From Mesorhizobium sp. WSM3862 (GTDB taxonomy: Bacteria; Pseudomonadota; Alphaproteobacteria; Rhizobiales; Rhizobiaceae), in assembly GCF_002294985.1 (NCBI RefSeq), contig NZ_NSGE01000003.1:558001-622000 (forward strand): DNA of 64,000 nucleotides, in the 5' to 3' direction. The notes under the pieces are model-generated. The model searched no databases. It was not told the DNA's origin and saw only the letters and a program-made list of their open reading frames with translations. A program made the position numbers and the translations under genes. Position 1 is the stretch's first letter. Every line of letters starts with the position of its first letter. Shown here piece after piece: positions 36,854 through 45,877 of the stretch.

Positions 36854-37053
36854 CTCTCCGAAAAGTTCCAGTCCAGTACGACTCGCAACAGAAATTAACG
36901 CTCGGATCGCAGCTATATCCGCGATTTCTCCGAGAGCGGCAATCCCGTCCCCGACGACCCCGTCGACATGGGAACGAGCGCTTGACATTCGGTCGCCAAG
37001 CCCTTGCCCCACATGGCGATCGAATATTCGGCGAATCTCGACGCGAGGTCGAG

Positions 37054-37305
37054 ATGAGCGAGCTTTGCGCGCCCGTTTCACGCATCATCCTCGAGACCGG
37101 CCTGTTCGAGCCCGGCGCCGTGCGGGTGCGCGCCTTCCGTGCAGATGCCTATGCGATCGCGGACCGGCTCCCCGAGAACGGCTTCATCGACATGAATTTC
37201 CGCATCGGCAGGGGCCGCAGCGCGGAGGAGAAGAAGCGGACCGGCGAGGCGATCTTCAAGGGGTCATCGCGCGCGTTCTATGTCACACGCTCGGCCTGCA
37301 GGTGA
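37054..37305 (+). pseudogene. Remnant of hpaF (5-carboxymethyl-2-hydroxymuconate isomerase)
   Basis: The frame reads LETGLFEPGAVRVRAFRADA then YAIADRLPENGFIDMNFRIG and RGRSAEEKKRTGEAIFKG, the central part of a CHMI-family isomerase. The N-terminal 30 or so residues with the catalytic Pro1 are missing, and the sense is lost after FKG (about 37263), where hpaH-like sequence begins in another frame. It diverges from the hpaR-like gene as a true hpa operon would. Confidence 0.7.
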
Positions 37306-37631
37306 GCGACGAGACCAGCGACGCGATCTATCTGCGCGCGCTGGAGGAGCGCGGCCACCCCAGCCCGCGCGAGGCAGACCTGCGCTGGATCGGCGCCATC
37401 GTGTCGCGCAACGGCGAGGTGGAGGAGACGGGGCTCGGCGCCGGCGTGCTCGATCATCCGGCCAAGGGCATTGTGTGGCTCGCCAACCGGCTTCACCAAT
37501 ACGGCATGCAAATCGAGGCCGGACAGGTGGTGCTGTCGGGCTCCTTCATCCGGCCGGTCGAATGCCGGCATGGCGATCGGACCGTCTCGGATTTCGGGCC
37601 CCTTGGTGCGATCCGCATCGCTTTCGCCTGA
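37296..37631 (+). pseudogene. Remnant of hpaH (2-oxo-hepta-3-ene-1,7-dioate hydratase), C-terminal part
   Basis: The frame ending at TGA 37631 reads EADLRWIGAIVSRNGEVEET, GLGAGVLDHPAKGIVWLANR, IEAGQVVLSGSFIRPVECRH and DFGPLGAIRIAFA, the C-terminal third of a HpaH/MhpD-type hydratase. The N-terminal two thirds are absent. It directly abuts the hpaF remnant in a different frame, so an internal deletion has fused the two. Confidence 0.75.
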
Positions 37632-37874
37632 CCGGCAATCCTCGCTCCGCGAATTTGCAAGCTGCGCGCTGCCCCAAAGAAAAAGGCCGGGCGCGAAAGC
37701 GGCCCGGCCAAGAAATGAAGGTCATAACCTTCAGAGGGGAACATCGCCCGGCGCAATGGGAGGAAAACACCGAGCGATGACCTCTATTTGGGGCGGTTGC
37801 GGTATATTTTCCACGAACTGAATTCCAAAAACTGACCGAAACGCGAAAAAATATCGCGCGGGCAGCGGCAAAGC
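37632..37874. other. Intergenic region with hairpins and a tiny open frame; possible structured RNA
   Basis: The gap holds the hairpin at 37685-37709, a second inverted repeat GAAGGT/ACCTTC (37717-37722 and 37727-37732) and CGCCCGGC (37746-37753), which can pair alternatively with the first hairpin arm. A 21-codon frame starts at ATG 37756 (inner ATG 37777 preceded by GGGAGG) and ends TGA 37821, reading MTSIWGGCGIFSTN from the inner start. I recognise no known RNA family or leader peptide. Confidence 0.35.
37685..37709 (-). terminator. Hairpin, probable terminator of the 2-oxoglutarate oxygenase gene
   Basis: GGCCGGGC (37685-37692) and GCCCGGCC (37702-37709) form an 8-bp perfect stem. On the minus strand it is followed by TTTTTCTTTGG, so it suits transcription arriving from 37875. 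It is 165 bp from that stop. Confidence 0.6.
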
Positions 37875-38894
37875 TCAGCCAGCCGCCGCTGCCTTTTCCA
37901 GAAGATCGGCATAGTGCTGACGGGCCACGTCGGGATGCGACCTCAGACGGCTCTTCAGCACATTGGTTCCGACGTCGCGGAAGAGCGGATTGTCGGGATC
38001 GCTGGCCGGCCCGCGCGCCTCAGCCGCCAGTTCCTGCGGAAGGTCGAGCAGCGGAATGGTCGCGTCGAGCCGGGCGCTGAAGAAGAACGGCACCGAAATC
38101 CGCTCGACGCCTGGCGGCGGTGTGACGACGCGGTGCACGGTTGCTCTCAGATACCCGTTCGAAGCGAGTTCGAGCAGTTCGCCGATGTTGACCACGAGCG
38201 TTTGCGGAATCGGATCCACATTCACCCAGCTGCCATCATATTCGACCTGCAGCCCCTTGTTCTCGTCCTGCAGCAGAAGGGTGAGGAAACCGCCATCCTT
38301 ATGCGCGCCGACGCCCTGGTCGTCACCGGTGGCGTCGCGGCCTGGGTAGCGCACGATCTTCATGCGGTGGTTGGGCTCGCTGCCATAGATCGGGTCGAAG
38401 GCGTCCTCCGGCTGATCGAGTGATAGCGCGAAGGCCTTGAGCAGCCGGATGGCTACCTCCGTCGCCTTGGTCTGCCAGGCAAGCAGCGCCGGCTTCAGTT
38501 CGGGCAACGCAGCCGGCCACTGGTTCGGACCTTGCAGCCGGGTCCAGGCCGGCACGCTCGGCCCTTGCGAAATGGTCGCGCGCTCGACGCCGATGTCGAG
38601 CTGCTCGCGCCAGTCGGCCTTGCCCCTGGTCAGCTCGCCGCCGGTACGCGTGTAGCCGCGAAATTGCGGCGACTTCACCATCTCGATGGCGAGCTTGTCG
38701 GCCTCCGACAAGGCAAAGAAGCGCCGCGCGGCATCGAGCACCGCGTCGATGTCCGGCTGCGTTATGCGGTGGCCGCTGAGATAGAAGAAGCCGACATCGC
38801 GAGCGGCGGTGCGCAGATCAAACAAGAAGGTCCGCAGTTCCGACTCGCCCTGCTCCAGTCGGTCGAGATCGAGCACCGGGATTATTCTGGCCAT
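37875..38894 (-). CDS. 2-oxoglutarate/Fe(II)-dependent oxygenase, isopenicillin-N-synthase-like
   Basis: A 339-residue enzyme of the IPNS/ACC-oxidase/flavanone-hydroxylase fold. The N-terminal DIOX_N segment is RDVGFFYLSGHRITQPDIDA (about residue 36). Iron ligands are His and Asp in VGAHKDGGFLTLL (about 206) and the distal His in RATVHRVVTPP (about 262). The co-substrate RxS motif is RISVPFFF. All are intact. GAGGAAG precedes ATG 38894; the frame remains open further upstream without family-like residues. The gene is monocistronic. Bacterial members hydroxylate small molecules of varied kind; the substrate is unknown. Confidence 0.87.
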   Translation of the reverse strand: MARIIPVLDLDRLEQGESELRTFLFDLRTAARDVGFFYLSGHRITQPDIDAVLDAARRFFALSEADKLAIEMVKSPQFRGYTRTGGELTRGKADWREQLDIGVERATISQGPSVPAWTRLQGPNQWPAALPELKPALLAWQTKATEVAIRLLKAFALSLDQPEDAFDPIYGSEPNHRMKIVRYPGRDATGDDQGVGAHKDGGFLTLLLQDENKGLQVEYDGSWVNVDPIPQTLVVNIGELLELASNGYLRATVHRVVTPPPGVERISVPFFFSARLDATIPLLDLPQELAAEARGPASDPDNPLFRDVGTNVLKSRLRSHPDVARQHYADLLEKAAAAG

Positions 38895-39266
38895 GGACAG
38901 CTTCCTCTTGGCGGCAACTCTCTGTTTTTCGCAAGTCCGGACGGAAAACCGATGCGCACTTTTCCTGGAATTGCTCGAGCAACCCCGCCGCACGATGACA
39001 TGCGCGTCATTGCAGGTGAAGAAACGCGCCAACCAATCTCGTTGCAAATGGAGCAAGCCGCCGCTCAATTCCCGGGTTTTCGCGGCAAATTGCGTTCATT
39101 CGACTTCCGCTTCTCGCGTTTCGCCTATCCGCGATGATCCAGCCACGCGACCAGCCGGTCACATCACTGGATGCCGCAGACCAGCACGATCAGCACCACC
39201 ACCGCCGCAACCATGACGCCGGTCTCGCATCGCGGCGCGTTATTGCACGGTTCGTGGAATGGATCG
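38895..39266. other. Gene-free stretch between the oxygenase and SDR genes
   Basis: About 370 bp upstream of the oxygenase gene and downstream of the SDR gene, both on the minus strand. I see no coding sequence, strong hairpin or repeat in it. It should contain the oxygenase promoter. Open frames on the plus strand here are short and not protein-like. Confidence 0.5.
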
Positions 39267-39956
39267 TCAGAACGTCTCGACCCAGGGCCTCATCTCGACC
39301 TCGAAGCTCCAGGCGCTGCGATGCTGGCGGTGGACTGCGAGATAGGTCTCGGCGATCGCGTCCGGCGAGAGGCGGCGATCCGGCCGGTCTGGCTCGGCCG
39401 CCTGCCCGGGCGGCTCGATCTGGCCGTCGATGATGAAATGCGCGACATGGATGTTCTTCGGACCTAGCTCGCGCGCCATCGACTGCGCCAGCCCGCGCAG
39501 CCCGAATTTCGGCATGGCGAAGCCGGCCGAGCCGGAGAAGCCCTTGAGACTCGCAGTGGCGCCGGTGAACAGGATCGAGCCGGAGCCGCGCGCAACAAGC
39601 CGGCGCGCCGCCTGCTGGCCGACGAGGAAGCCGCCATAGGCGCCGACGAGCAGGGCCTGCTTGACCGCCTCCGGATCGAGCTCGGCGATCGGGCCGCGCG
39701 TGCGGCCGCTGGCGTTGAAGACGGCAATTTCGAGGGAGCCGGCCTTGTCGGCCGCCTCGAACAACCGCGCGACGGAGGCGGCATCCGACACGTCCGTCTC
39801 CACCGCCTGCGCACCCGTCTCCTGAACCAGCGCGGAGAGTTTGTCGACATTGCGGGCGGCCAGCACGACGCGAAAACCTTGCTTGCCGAGGAGCCGCGCC
39901 AGCGAAGCGCTGAGGCCAGCTCCAGCGCCGGCGATCACTGCGACATTGGCGGCCAT
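39267..39956 (-). CDS. SDR-fold protein with Phe in place of the catalytic Tyr
   Basis: A 229-residue classical-length SDR. The nucleotide site is VAVIAGAGAGLSASLARLLG (a degenerate TGxxxGxG), and NAG is replaced by NASG (about residue 81). The active-site Ser is in FTGATASLKGF (136). The expected YxxxK reads FAMPK: Phe146 with Lys150, codon TTC at 39519-39521. The helix after it (LRGLAQSMARELGPKNIHVA) is normal. A known group of proteobacterial SDRs has AFxxAKF at this place, so this may be a family trait and not decay. Activity may be altered or lost. The gene is monocistronic, with 210 bp to the divergent anmK. Confidence 0.82.
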   Translation of the reverse strand: MAANVAVIAGAGAGLSASLARLLGKQGFRVVLAARNVDKLSALVQETGAQAVETDVSDAASVARLFEAADKAGSLEIAVFNASGRTRGPIAELDPEAVKQALLVGAYGGFLVGQQAARRLVARGSGSILFTGATASLKGFSGSAGFAMPKFGLRGLAQSMARELGPKNIHVAHFIIDGQIEPPGQAAEPDRPDRRLSPDAIAETYLAVHRQHRSAWSFEVEMRPWVETF

Positions 39957-40167
39957 GTCGTTCCTCCTGCGAGTACGCGTTGTTCAGTTGAGGTCGATAG
40001 TCGCACAAGCTCGCTCCTTCGGCGGCAAGAGGCAAGGACTAGGTTGCTCCGTTTTGGCAGTGCGACACAAAGGCGGTGCCCGGTGAGAGGTCCCGGCGCA
40101 TCCGAAAGACTTGCCTGTCGCGCCGATCCGTCCGACACGTGGTCCAGCGGCGATTCGAGGAACGACC

Positions 40168-41283
40168 ATGGAACCAATCTGGGCCGTCGGCCTGATGACC
40201 GGTACGGTGCTTGACGGCAATATCGACGTGGCGCTGATTAAGACCGACGGCGAGCGCATCGCCGACGCCGGTACATACACACTGGCCCCCTACCCGCAAT
40301 CGATCCGCGCCCTGCTCGAAGAAACGCTGCGCCAAGCACGCGTCTGGAATTTCGAGGGGCCGGAGCCGGCGATTTTTCGCGAGGCGGAGGAGGCGCTGAC
40401 GCGCGCGCAGTCGGCGGCGGTCAGGGATTTGGTCGAAAGCCAGGGCATGACGATGGCCGATATCGGCGTCGTCGGCTTCCACGGCCAGACGGTGCTGCAT
40501 CGCGCCCCGCAGCCGCGACGAATCGGCCGCACGCGCCAGCTCGGCGACGGCGAGCTGATGGCCGCCCTGCTTGGCACCAAAATCGCCTATGACTTCCGCA
40601 CGGCCGATGTGGCGGCCGGCGGACAAGGCGCGCCGCTCGCTGCCGCGTACCATGCGGCGCTGCTCAAAGAGGCCGACGCCAGCGGCGACACCGCGGTGCT
40701 CAATCTGGGCGGCGTCGGCAACATCACCTGGTGGGACGGCAAAGACAACATCGTCGCCTTCGACACCGGGCCGGCCAATGCGCCGGTCAACGATTTCATC
40801 AAGGCGAAGGGCCTCGGCGAGATGGATCGCGACGGCAGACTGGCTGCCGCCGGTAAGGTCGACGAGGCAAGGCTAGAGCGGCTGCTGCAGCATCCGTATC
40901 TGACGAAGCCTTACCCAAAATCGCTTGATCGCTTCGACTTCACCGCGGCCATGGCCGACGGGCTCGGCGCGGAGGACGGCGCGGCGACGCTGACGGCTTT
41001 CACCGTCTCGGCGGTCGGCAAGGCGCTCGATCTGTTGCCGCGCCGGCCAAGACGACTGGCGGTCAGCGGCGGCGGCCGCCGCAACCCGACCATGATGGCG
41101 ATGCTCGGCCAGCGCGCCGGCGTCGAAGTGGTGCAAGCCGAGACGCTCGGCTGGAAGGGCGACGCGGTCGAAGCGGAATGCTTCGCGTTCCTCGCGGTGC
41201 GCGTGCTGCGCGGCCTGCCGATCAGCTTTCCGAGCACCACCGGGGTACCGCGGCCGATGCGCGGCGGAAAGCTCGCGGGTTAA
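40168..41283 (+). CDS. anmK: Anhydro-N-acetylmuramic acid kinase
   Basis: A 371-residue kinase of the ASKHA fold that phosphorylates and opens 1,6-anhydro-MurNAc to MurNAc-6-phosphate in peptidoglycan recycling. Motifs: [17 protein letters not shown] at the N-terminus (phosphate 1 loop), [13 protein letters not shown] near 110, [17 protein letters not shown] near 145, [13 protein letters not shown] near 190, [14 protein letters not shown] near 208 and [15 protein letters not shown] near 300. GAGGAA precedes ATG 40168. Its 3' end overlaps the convergent GNAT gene by 4 bases. No murQ or nagZ is adjacent. Confidence 0.9.
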   Translation: MEPIWAVGLMTGTVLDGNIDVALIKTDGERIADAGTYTLAPYPQSIRALLEETLRQARVWNFEGPEPAIFREAEEALTRAQSAAVRDLVESQGMTMADIGVVGFHGQTVLHRAPQPRRIGRTRQLGDGELMAALLGTKIAYDFRTADVAAGGQGAPLAAAYHAALLKEADASGDTAVLNLGGVGNITWWDGKDNIVAFDTGPANAPVNDFIKAKGLGEMDRDGRLAAAGKVDEARLERLLQHPYLTKPYPKSLDRFDFTAAMADGLGAEDGAATLTAFTVSAVGKALDLLPRRPRRLAVSGGGRRNPTMMAMLGQRAGVEVVQAETLGWKGDAVEAECFAFLAVRVLRGLPISFPSTTGVPRPMRGGKLAG

Positions 41284-41702
41284 GACAACTTCTTTTGCAG
41301 GAAGATGCGGCTGCGGCCGACCGGAAAATCGGCGAGCGTGCCGAACGGCTGGTAGCCCTGGCGCTGATAGACCTTGGCCGCGGTCGGATTGAAAGTGTCG
41401 ATCCACGCGGCCTGGCAGCCGCGCGCCAGCGCTTCCCGTTCGGCTGCGTCCAGCATGCTCGCGGCGATGTGCCGGCCACGCCAGGTTTCGTCGACCCAGA
41501 GCCATTGCACATAGAGCCAGCCCCAGGCGGTGTAACCGGAAACGCCGGCGACGATCGCGCCGGCGTCGTCGCGAACGAAGACGGCGAGCGTCTTCCGGCC
41601 CGAGGCGCCGACATCGCTATCGTTGAAGGCGGTCAAGCCCTCGCCGACACGGGCGAGATCCTGCGGCAAGGGCTCGGCGGTGATCTCGAGCGTCATCTTC
41701 AC
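41280..41702 (-). CDS. GNAT-family N-acetyltransferase
   Basis: A 140-residue single-domain acetyltransferase. The GNAT core is visible as [20 protein letters not shown] followed by [20 protein letters not shown], in which RGRHIA stands for the acetyl-CoA pyrophosphate loop. Then comes [20 protein letters not shown] with the usual AxxxYxxxGF-type ending. GTG 41702 (GGAG five bases upstream) is chosen; ATG 41696 is equally possible. The acceptor is unknown. Confidence 0.82.
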   Translation of the reverse strand: MKMTLEITAEPLPQDLARVGEGLTAFNDSDVGASGRKTLAVFVRDDAGAIVAGVSGYTAWGWLYVQWLWVDETWRGRHIAASMLDAAEREALARGCQAAWIDTFNPTAAKVYQRQGYQPFGTLADFPVGRSRIFLQKKLS

Positions 41703-41737
41703 GGTGGCTCCGGTGCGGTTCGGAAGCCAGCCTTAGC

Positions 41738-41760
41738 CAAGGAGCGAAGCGACACGCAAG
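41738..41760. repeat. Fragment of the intergenic palindromic repeat
   Basis: CAAGGAGCGAAGCGAC matches 16 bases of the left arm of the element at 12048-12275, followed by a degenerate ACGCAAG. It fills the 59-bp gap between two minus-strand genes. Confidence 0.55.
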
Positions 41761-41761
41761 C

Positions 41762-42943
41762 CTATTGCCGGGCAGAGCGCCACGCTGCGGCCGATGCCGC
41801 CACCAGCATCAGCAAGGCGGCGACCAGGGCGCAGTTGGCGAAGCCGAGGGCGGTGTAGAGCGGGCCGAAACCGGCGGTGCCGACGGTTACGGCGAAATAG
41901 GTGACTGCGCTGTTCAGGCCCATGATCGTGCCGCGCCGCGCGGCGTCGAGCGCGGTGAGCCGCATCACCAGAACGTTCAGCCCGAAATGGTTGGCAAGGC
42001 CCCAGACGGCGATCGTCGCCATCAGCAGGCCGAAGGTGCCGCTGGCCGAGGCGATCGCCACATAGACGGCGGCGACCAGCAGATAGGCGAAGGGCATGAC
42101 ACGGCGGGCGCCGAGACGGTCGATGACGCCGTCAAGCAGCGCCGCCGCGCCGAAGCCGAGCCCGTAAGCGATCGCCGCCAGCCCGTTGGCGCTGACCGGC
42201 TCGCCGAGACCTTCATGGAGATGATCGCCGAGATAGCCGTAGACGCCATAGAAGGCGGTCATGAAGGCGCCGCAGGCGATCAGCAGCGGCAGGATTCCGG
42301 GCACAGCCAGCGCGCCGAGCGGCGACGGTGCCGGACCGCTTTTCCTGGTGTCGCGCAGCGAGCTGACCGACAGGCCGGCGACGGCGGCTCCGGCGAGAAG
42401 CGCGACAGCGGCGAAGACGGCCCGCCAATGGATCAGATCGGCAAGCACCGCCGACAGCGACACTCCGGCGACCATGGACAGCGTCCAGCCGGTCAGCACG
42501 ACGCCGATCGTTCCGCTCTCGCGGCCGGGCGGCGCGATCGCTGCGGAGCTGGCGTAGATCGCCGGCATGGCGACGCCAGCAGCGATGCCGGCAACGAGCT
42601 GGGCCGCGACCAGCGCCGCCACCGTCGGCGCGAGCGCGCTGCCCACCAGCGCCAGCGCAAGCAACAGCAATGCGCCCTGCAGCATGCGGCGGGCGCCGAT
42701 CCGGTCGATATAGCGGGCAAGAAAAAGCGCGCTGGCCGAGGTGCCGAGGCCGAAGGCAGCGGCGGCCGTCATCACCGCCGGCACGCTTGCCGCGAAGGAT
42801 GCCGCGACGGCGGGCGCTATCGGCCCGAGAACCAGTGAGTTGGAGCCGATGACGGCGATGCAGCCGGTGAGCAGGTAGGCTGCGGCCGGGATCGGTGCAC
42901 GGGACGCCGCAGCCAGAATCGCTGATTGATCACTGTTCGACAT
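41762..42943 (-). CDS. MFS transporter (drug/sugar efflux type)
   Basis: A 393-residue, 12-helix major facilitator. The N-half has YLLTGCIAVIGSNSLVLGPI, GLGTSASALFLARYIDRIGA with the RxxDRxGxRR-type loop (DRIGARRM), and motif-C-like GWTLSMVAGVSLSAVLADLI. The C-half repeats DRLGARRVMPFAYLL. The shape recalls Cmx/AraJ-like exporters. It diverges from an Lrp/AsnC regulator gene across 48 bp; amino-acid exporters are often paired with such regulators, so an amino-acid or small-metabolite export role is possible. Confidence 0.83.
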   Translation of the reverse strand: MSNSDQSAILAAASRAPIPAAAYLLTGCIAVIGSNSLVLGPIAPAVAASFAASVPAVMTAAAAFGLGTSASALFLARYIDRIGARRMLQGALLLLALALVGSALAPTVAALVAAQLVAGIAAGVAMPAIYASSAAIAPPGRESGTIGVVLTGWTLSMVAGVSLSAVLADLIHWRAVFAAVALLAGAAVAGLSVSSLRDTRKSGPAPSPLGALAVPGILPLLIACGAFMTAFYGVYGYLGDHLHEGLGEPVSANGLAAIAYGLGFGAAALLDGVIDRLGARRVMPFAYLLVAAVYVAIASASGTFGLLMATIAVWGLANHFGLNVLVMRLTALDAARRGTIMGLNSAVTYFAVTVGTAGFGPLYTALGFANCALVAALLMLVAASAAAWRSARQ

Positions 42944-42991
42944 ATCTCCATAATGGCCGAATTGAATTCAGCATCAATGGAGAATTTCCAA

Positions 42992-43531
42992 ATGGACTCA
43001 GAAACAGATGACGTTCAGCGGAACAAGCAGCCAACCCGTGAGGTCGACCCGATCGACCGAAAAATATTAGGCGTTCTGGTCGATGATGCGACCATCAGTT
43101 ATGCCGAGCTCGGCGATCGCGTCGGCCTGTCGCCACCGGCGGCGCATGAGCGGGTGAAGCGGCTCAGGCGCAGCGGCGCCATCCGCGCCACCTCGGCGAT
43201 CATCGATCCGAAGGCGGTGAAGAAGCCGCTGCTCGCCTTCGTGCACATCGATACCAGGGGCTGGGGCAAGACGCCGGAATTGATGGCGATCTCGGAATGC
43301 CCGGAAGTGGAAGAGATCCATTCGGTCGCCGGCGACACCTGCATGCTGCTCAAGGTACGCACCGAGGATACAAGGGCGCTGGAAGGCCTGCTGTCGCGTA
43401 TCTACGAGACGCCGGGCGTGGTCTCGACGCGCAGCTATGTGGTGCTTTCAACCTATCTCGAACGGCCGGTCCAGCCAGAGATCACGGCCGAATGGCCGGC
43501 ACCCAAACATATGGCGACGCCTGTCTACTAA
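42992..43531 (+). CDS. Lrp/AsnC-family transcriptional regulator
   Basis: A 179-residue regulator. The HTH is DRKILGVLVDDATISYAELG followed by DRVGLSPPAAHERVKRLRRSG (about residues 25-60). The C-terminal RAM domain has EVEEIHSVAGDTCMLLKVRT near 110. GGAG lies 9 bases before ATG 42992; upstream in-frame ATGs at 42953 and 42977 would lengthen it and cannot be excluded. It probably controls the divergent MFS gene and itself. The C-terminal tail PEITAEWPAPKHMATPVY is longer than usual. Confidence 0.85.
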   Translation: MDSETDDVQRNKQPTREVDPIDRKILGVLVDDATISYAELGDRVGLSPPAAHERVKRLRRSGAIRATSAIIDPKAVKKPLLAFVHIDTRGWGKTPELMAISECPEVEEIHSVAGDTCMLLKVRTEDTRALEGLLSRIYETPGVVSTRSYVVLSTYLERPVQPEITAEWPAPKHMATPVY

Positions 43532-43540
43532 TCCACCGGC

Positions 43541-44827
43541 TTACGGGGTCGTGGCGCTGCGATAGATATCGAGGACGCGCGTGACGCTGGCAATCTGAAG
43601 CTCATGCGCGGTCGGCGTGATCCGACCGGCGCCGACCTCGGCATCGAGATGGCCGAGATACTGGCTAATCAGGGGGCGTGGAATTTCACGCTTGCCGAGT
43701 GCCGCCAGCAGCGCTTCGGTCGCATGCTGTGCGTCGGGCAATGGCCAGTAGTAGCGGATGCGGTCGCTGAAGGAGAAATGCCGCTGCAGGCGCTGCTCAT
43801 CAGGCGTTCCCGGATAATATTTCTGCCAAATGCCGGGCGAGGCCAGCATGATGCGTTCCATCGCGGCCGTCAGGCTTTCGCGCGAGGGATCGGGCGCGAG
43901 CGCGTCGGCGATGTGGCTCAGGCCATAGAGCGCCTCGCGCAACGCGAAGGTGAGCCAGGGGCCGACCTTGAGGATGGCGAAGCCGTCGCGCACGAGCGCG
44001 GCCAAAGCTTCCGCGGGCTGATAGTCGGTCGAATGCGCCTCGAAGACGAATTGCGGCTGGCTTTCCAGGGCAGCGACCAGCTTCGTCGGCCTCTCGGGCG
44101 CATAGGCGATGATGTCGGCATTGCCGAATTCGACGCCGGGCTGAACGACGACACCGACGGCCCGGGCAAAAGCGGCATCGAGGCCGAGACGGGAGAAGGC
44201 CTGGCGATGGAGCTCGACCGTGCGGAGCGCATCGGCCGGCTCGGTCACATGCATATGGTCGAGCGCTTCCAGCGCGCCGCCCGGAACCGGCACTTCGGTG
44301 CCGATGATGTAGACGGGTTTTTCACCGCCCGAGCGGGCGACCGCCGCCTCGGCAACCGCCGCAAGCTCCGCCGCGCGCGCGGCAATCGTCTCGTCGGCGA
44401 GTGCCACGGAATCGTCGGCACAAGCCATGCTGGTGTCGAGATGCAGCTTGGTGAAGCCGGCGGAGGCATAGGCGTCGATCATCGCCGCCGCCTTGTTCAT
44501 CGCTTCCGCCGCGGGCAGATGCTTCCACGGATTCGGGCCGAGGTGATCGCCGCCGAGGATCAGCCGGTCGAACGGAAAGCCGGTCCTGCCTGCTTGCGTC
44601 TCGACGAAGGCTCGAAAGGCGGCCGGGGTCATGCCGGTATAGCCGCCCTCGTGATTGACCTGGTTGCAGGTCGCCTCGATCAGCACATCGGCGCCATTCC
44701 TCGCGCCGTGGCGGAGCGTCGCTTCGATCACCAGCGGGTGCGCCGAACAGATCGAGGCGATGCCGCCCTTCGCGCCTGCCGCGCGGCGAGCGGCGATGCC
44801 AGCGAATCTTGTCGTGGCGCCGGTCAT
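43541..44827 (-). CDS. GatZ/KbaZ-like tagatose-bisphosphate aldolase family protein
   Basis: A 428-residue TIM-barrel protein of the GatZ/KbaZ family. Family segments: GIASICSAHPLVIEATLRHG, EATCNQVNHEGGYTGMTP, ILGGDHLGPNPWK, LHLDTSMACADD, YIIGTEVPVPGGA and FEAHSTDYQ. In E. coli GatZ is a helper of the aldolase GatY. No gatY/kbaY gene is in the cluster, so this protein may act alone, for example as an epimerase on tagatose-6-phosphate or a related ketose phosphate. ATG 44827 overlaps the upstream kinase stop (ATGA), so the two are coupled. It ends 10 bp from the convergent Lrp gene. Confidence 0.83.
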   Translation of the reverse strand: MTGATTRFAGIAARRAAGAKGGIASICSAHPLVIEATLRHGARNGADVLIEATCNQVNHEGGYTGMTPAAFRAFVETQAGRTGFPFDRLILGGDHLGPNPWKHLPAAEAMNKAAAMIDAYASAGFTKLHLDTSMACADDSVALADETIAARAAELAAVAEAAVARSGGEKPVYIIGTEVPVPGGALEALDHMHVTEPADALRTVELHRQAFSRLGLDAAFARAVGVVVQPGVEFGNADIIAYAPERPTKLVAALESQPQFVFEAHSTDYQPAEALAALVRDGFAILKVGPWLTFALREALYGLSHIADALAPDPSRESLTAAMERIMLASPGIWQKYYPGTPDEQRLQRHFSFSDRIRYYWPLPDAQHATEALLAALGKREIPRPLISQYLGHLDAEVGAGRITPTAHELQIASVTRVLDIYRSATTP

Positions 44828-45771
44828 GCGCGTGCGGTCGCTTTTGCGATGAAGGCCTCGACGTCGGCGAGCCGGTGAATGCCTTCCATCGGCCCCTTGC
44901 GGGTAACGGCGAGCGCGCCGCAGGCATTGGCGATGCGCAGTGCATCGGCGGGCGAGGCACCGCGCAGCCAGAAGGAAACGAAGGCGGCGCCGAAGCAATC
45001 GCCGGCGCCGGTCGGATCGACTTCCTCGACCACAAAGCCGGGCATGGCGAGCGTGCCCTTGCGGTCGTGATAAGTGGCGCCATCGGCGCCTTTCTTCAGC
45101 ACGATGCAGGAGATGCCTCGCCCCAGCAATTCGCGGACCGCGGCCTGTTCGTCGCTGGCGGACGAGAAAAGGAACAGTTCGTTGCCGCTCGGCAGGAAGA
45201 CATCTGTCTGCGCGAGCACATGATCGAGCGCCTGACGCGTGCCGGACGCCTGCATGATCTCGCGACGGATGTTCGGATCGAAGGACACCGTGCCGCTCTT
45301 GGCCTTCACGGCCGCGATCGCGGCGAGTGCGACGTCGGTGGCGCGATCGGAAAAAAGCGAAGAGCCCATGACATGGACATGATCGGCTCCGGCCAAGAGC
45401 CGCTTCGCGGCATCGTCCATTTCCAAAAGGCCGGCGGCGCTGTTCCGGATATTGAAAACAAAATGCCTGGATGCATCGGTCCGGTAGGCGACGAAGGCGG
45501 TGCCGGTTGCATGGCCTTCACGGACGGCGATTGCCGAAACGTCGGCGCCGAGCGCGCTGAGCCGGTCGATGTTCAACTGGCCGAAATCGTCCCCGCCGAC
45601 GGCGCCGATGAGACCCGCAGGCTGGCCGAGCGCCGCCGCTTGGCCGATGAAGATCGCCGGGGCGCCGGACGGAAAGGGGCCGGCGAGCGGACCGGGCTCG
45701 AGGAAGCTCTGGCCGATTGATTCCGCCATGATCTCAACGAGGATCTCGCCGGCTGAGACCAGCTTCTTCAT
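44824..45771 (-). CDS. PfkB-family sugar kinase, possibly tagatose kinase
   Basis: A 315-residue ribokinase-fold kinase. MKKLVSAGEILVEIM opens the first strand, SGAPAIFIGQAAALGQ is the substrate region, and the anion hole/catalytic motif is VDPTGAGDCFGAAFV (about residue 250, catalytic Asp). VFLPSGNELFLFS is the PfkB-type NxxE region. GGGAGGACGTG precedes ATG 45771; the frame remains open to 45798. It is coupled to the GatZ-like gene, which suggests a ketohexose such as tagatose as substrate. A 219-bp region with inverted repeats separates it from the divergent LacI gene. Confidence 0.85.
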   Translation of the reverse strand: MKKLVSAGEILVEIMAESIGQSFLEPGPLAGPFPSGAPAIFIGQAAALGQPAGLIGAVGGDDFGQLNIDRLSALGADVSAIAVREGHATGTAFVAYRTDASRHFVFNIRNSAAGLLEMDDAAKRLLAGADHVHVMGSSLFSDRATDVALAAIAAVKAKSGTVSFDPNIRREIMQASGTRQALDHVLAQTDVFLPSGNELFLFSSASDEQAAVRELLGRGISCIVLKKGADGATYHDRKGTLAMPGFVVEEVDPTGAGDCFGAAFVSFWLRGASPADALRIANACGALAVTRKGPMEGIHRLADVEAFIAKATARA

Positions 45772-45877
45772 CACGTCCTCCCAGCATTCGCCATGCATGG
45801 CTTTAGGGCTTGGAATACGGCCCCCTCTTTTTCACGTCAATTAATAAATTTACGCATGGAATAATTTCTCCGGACGC

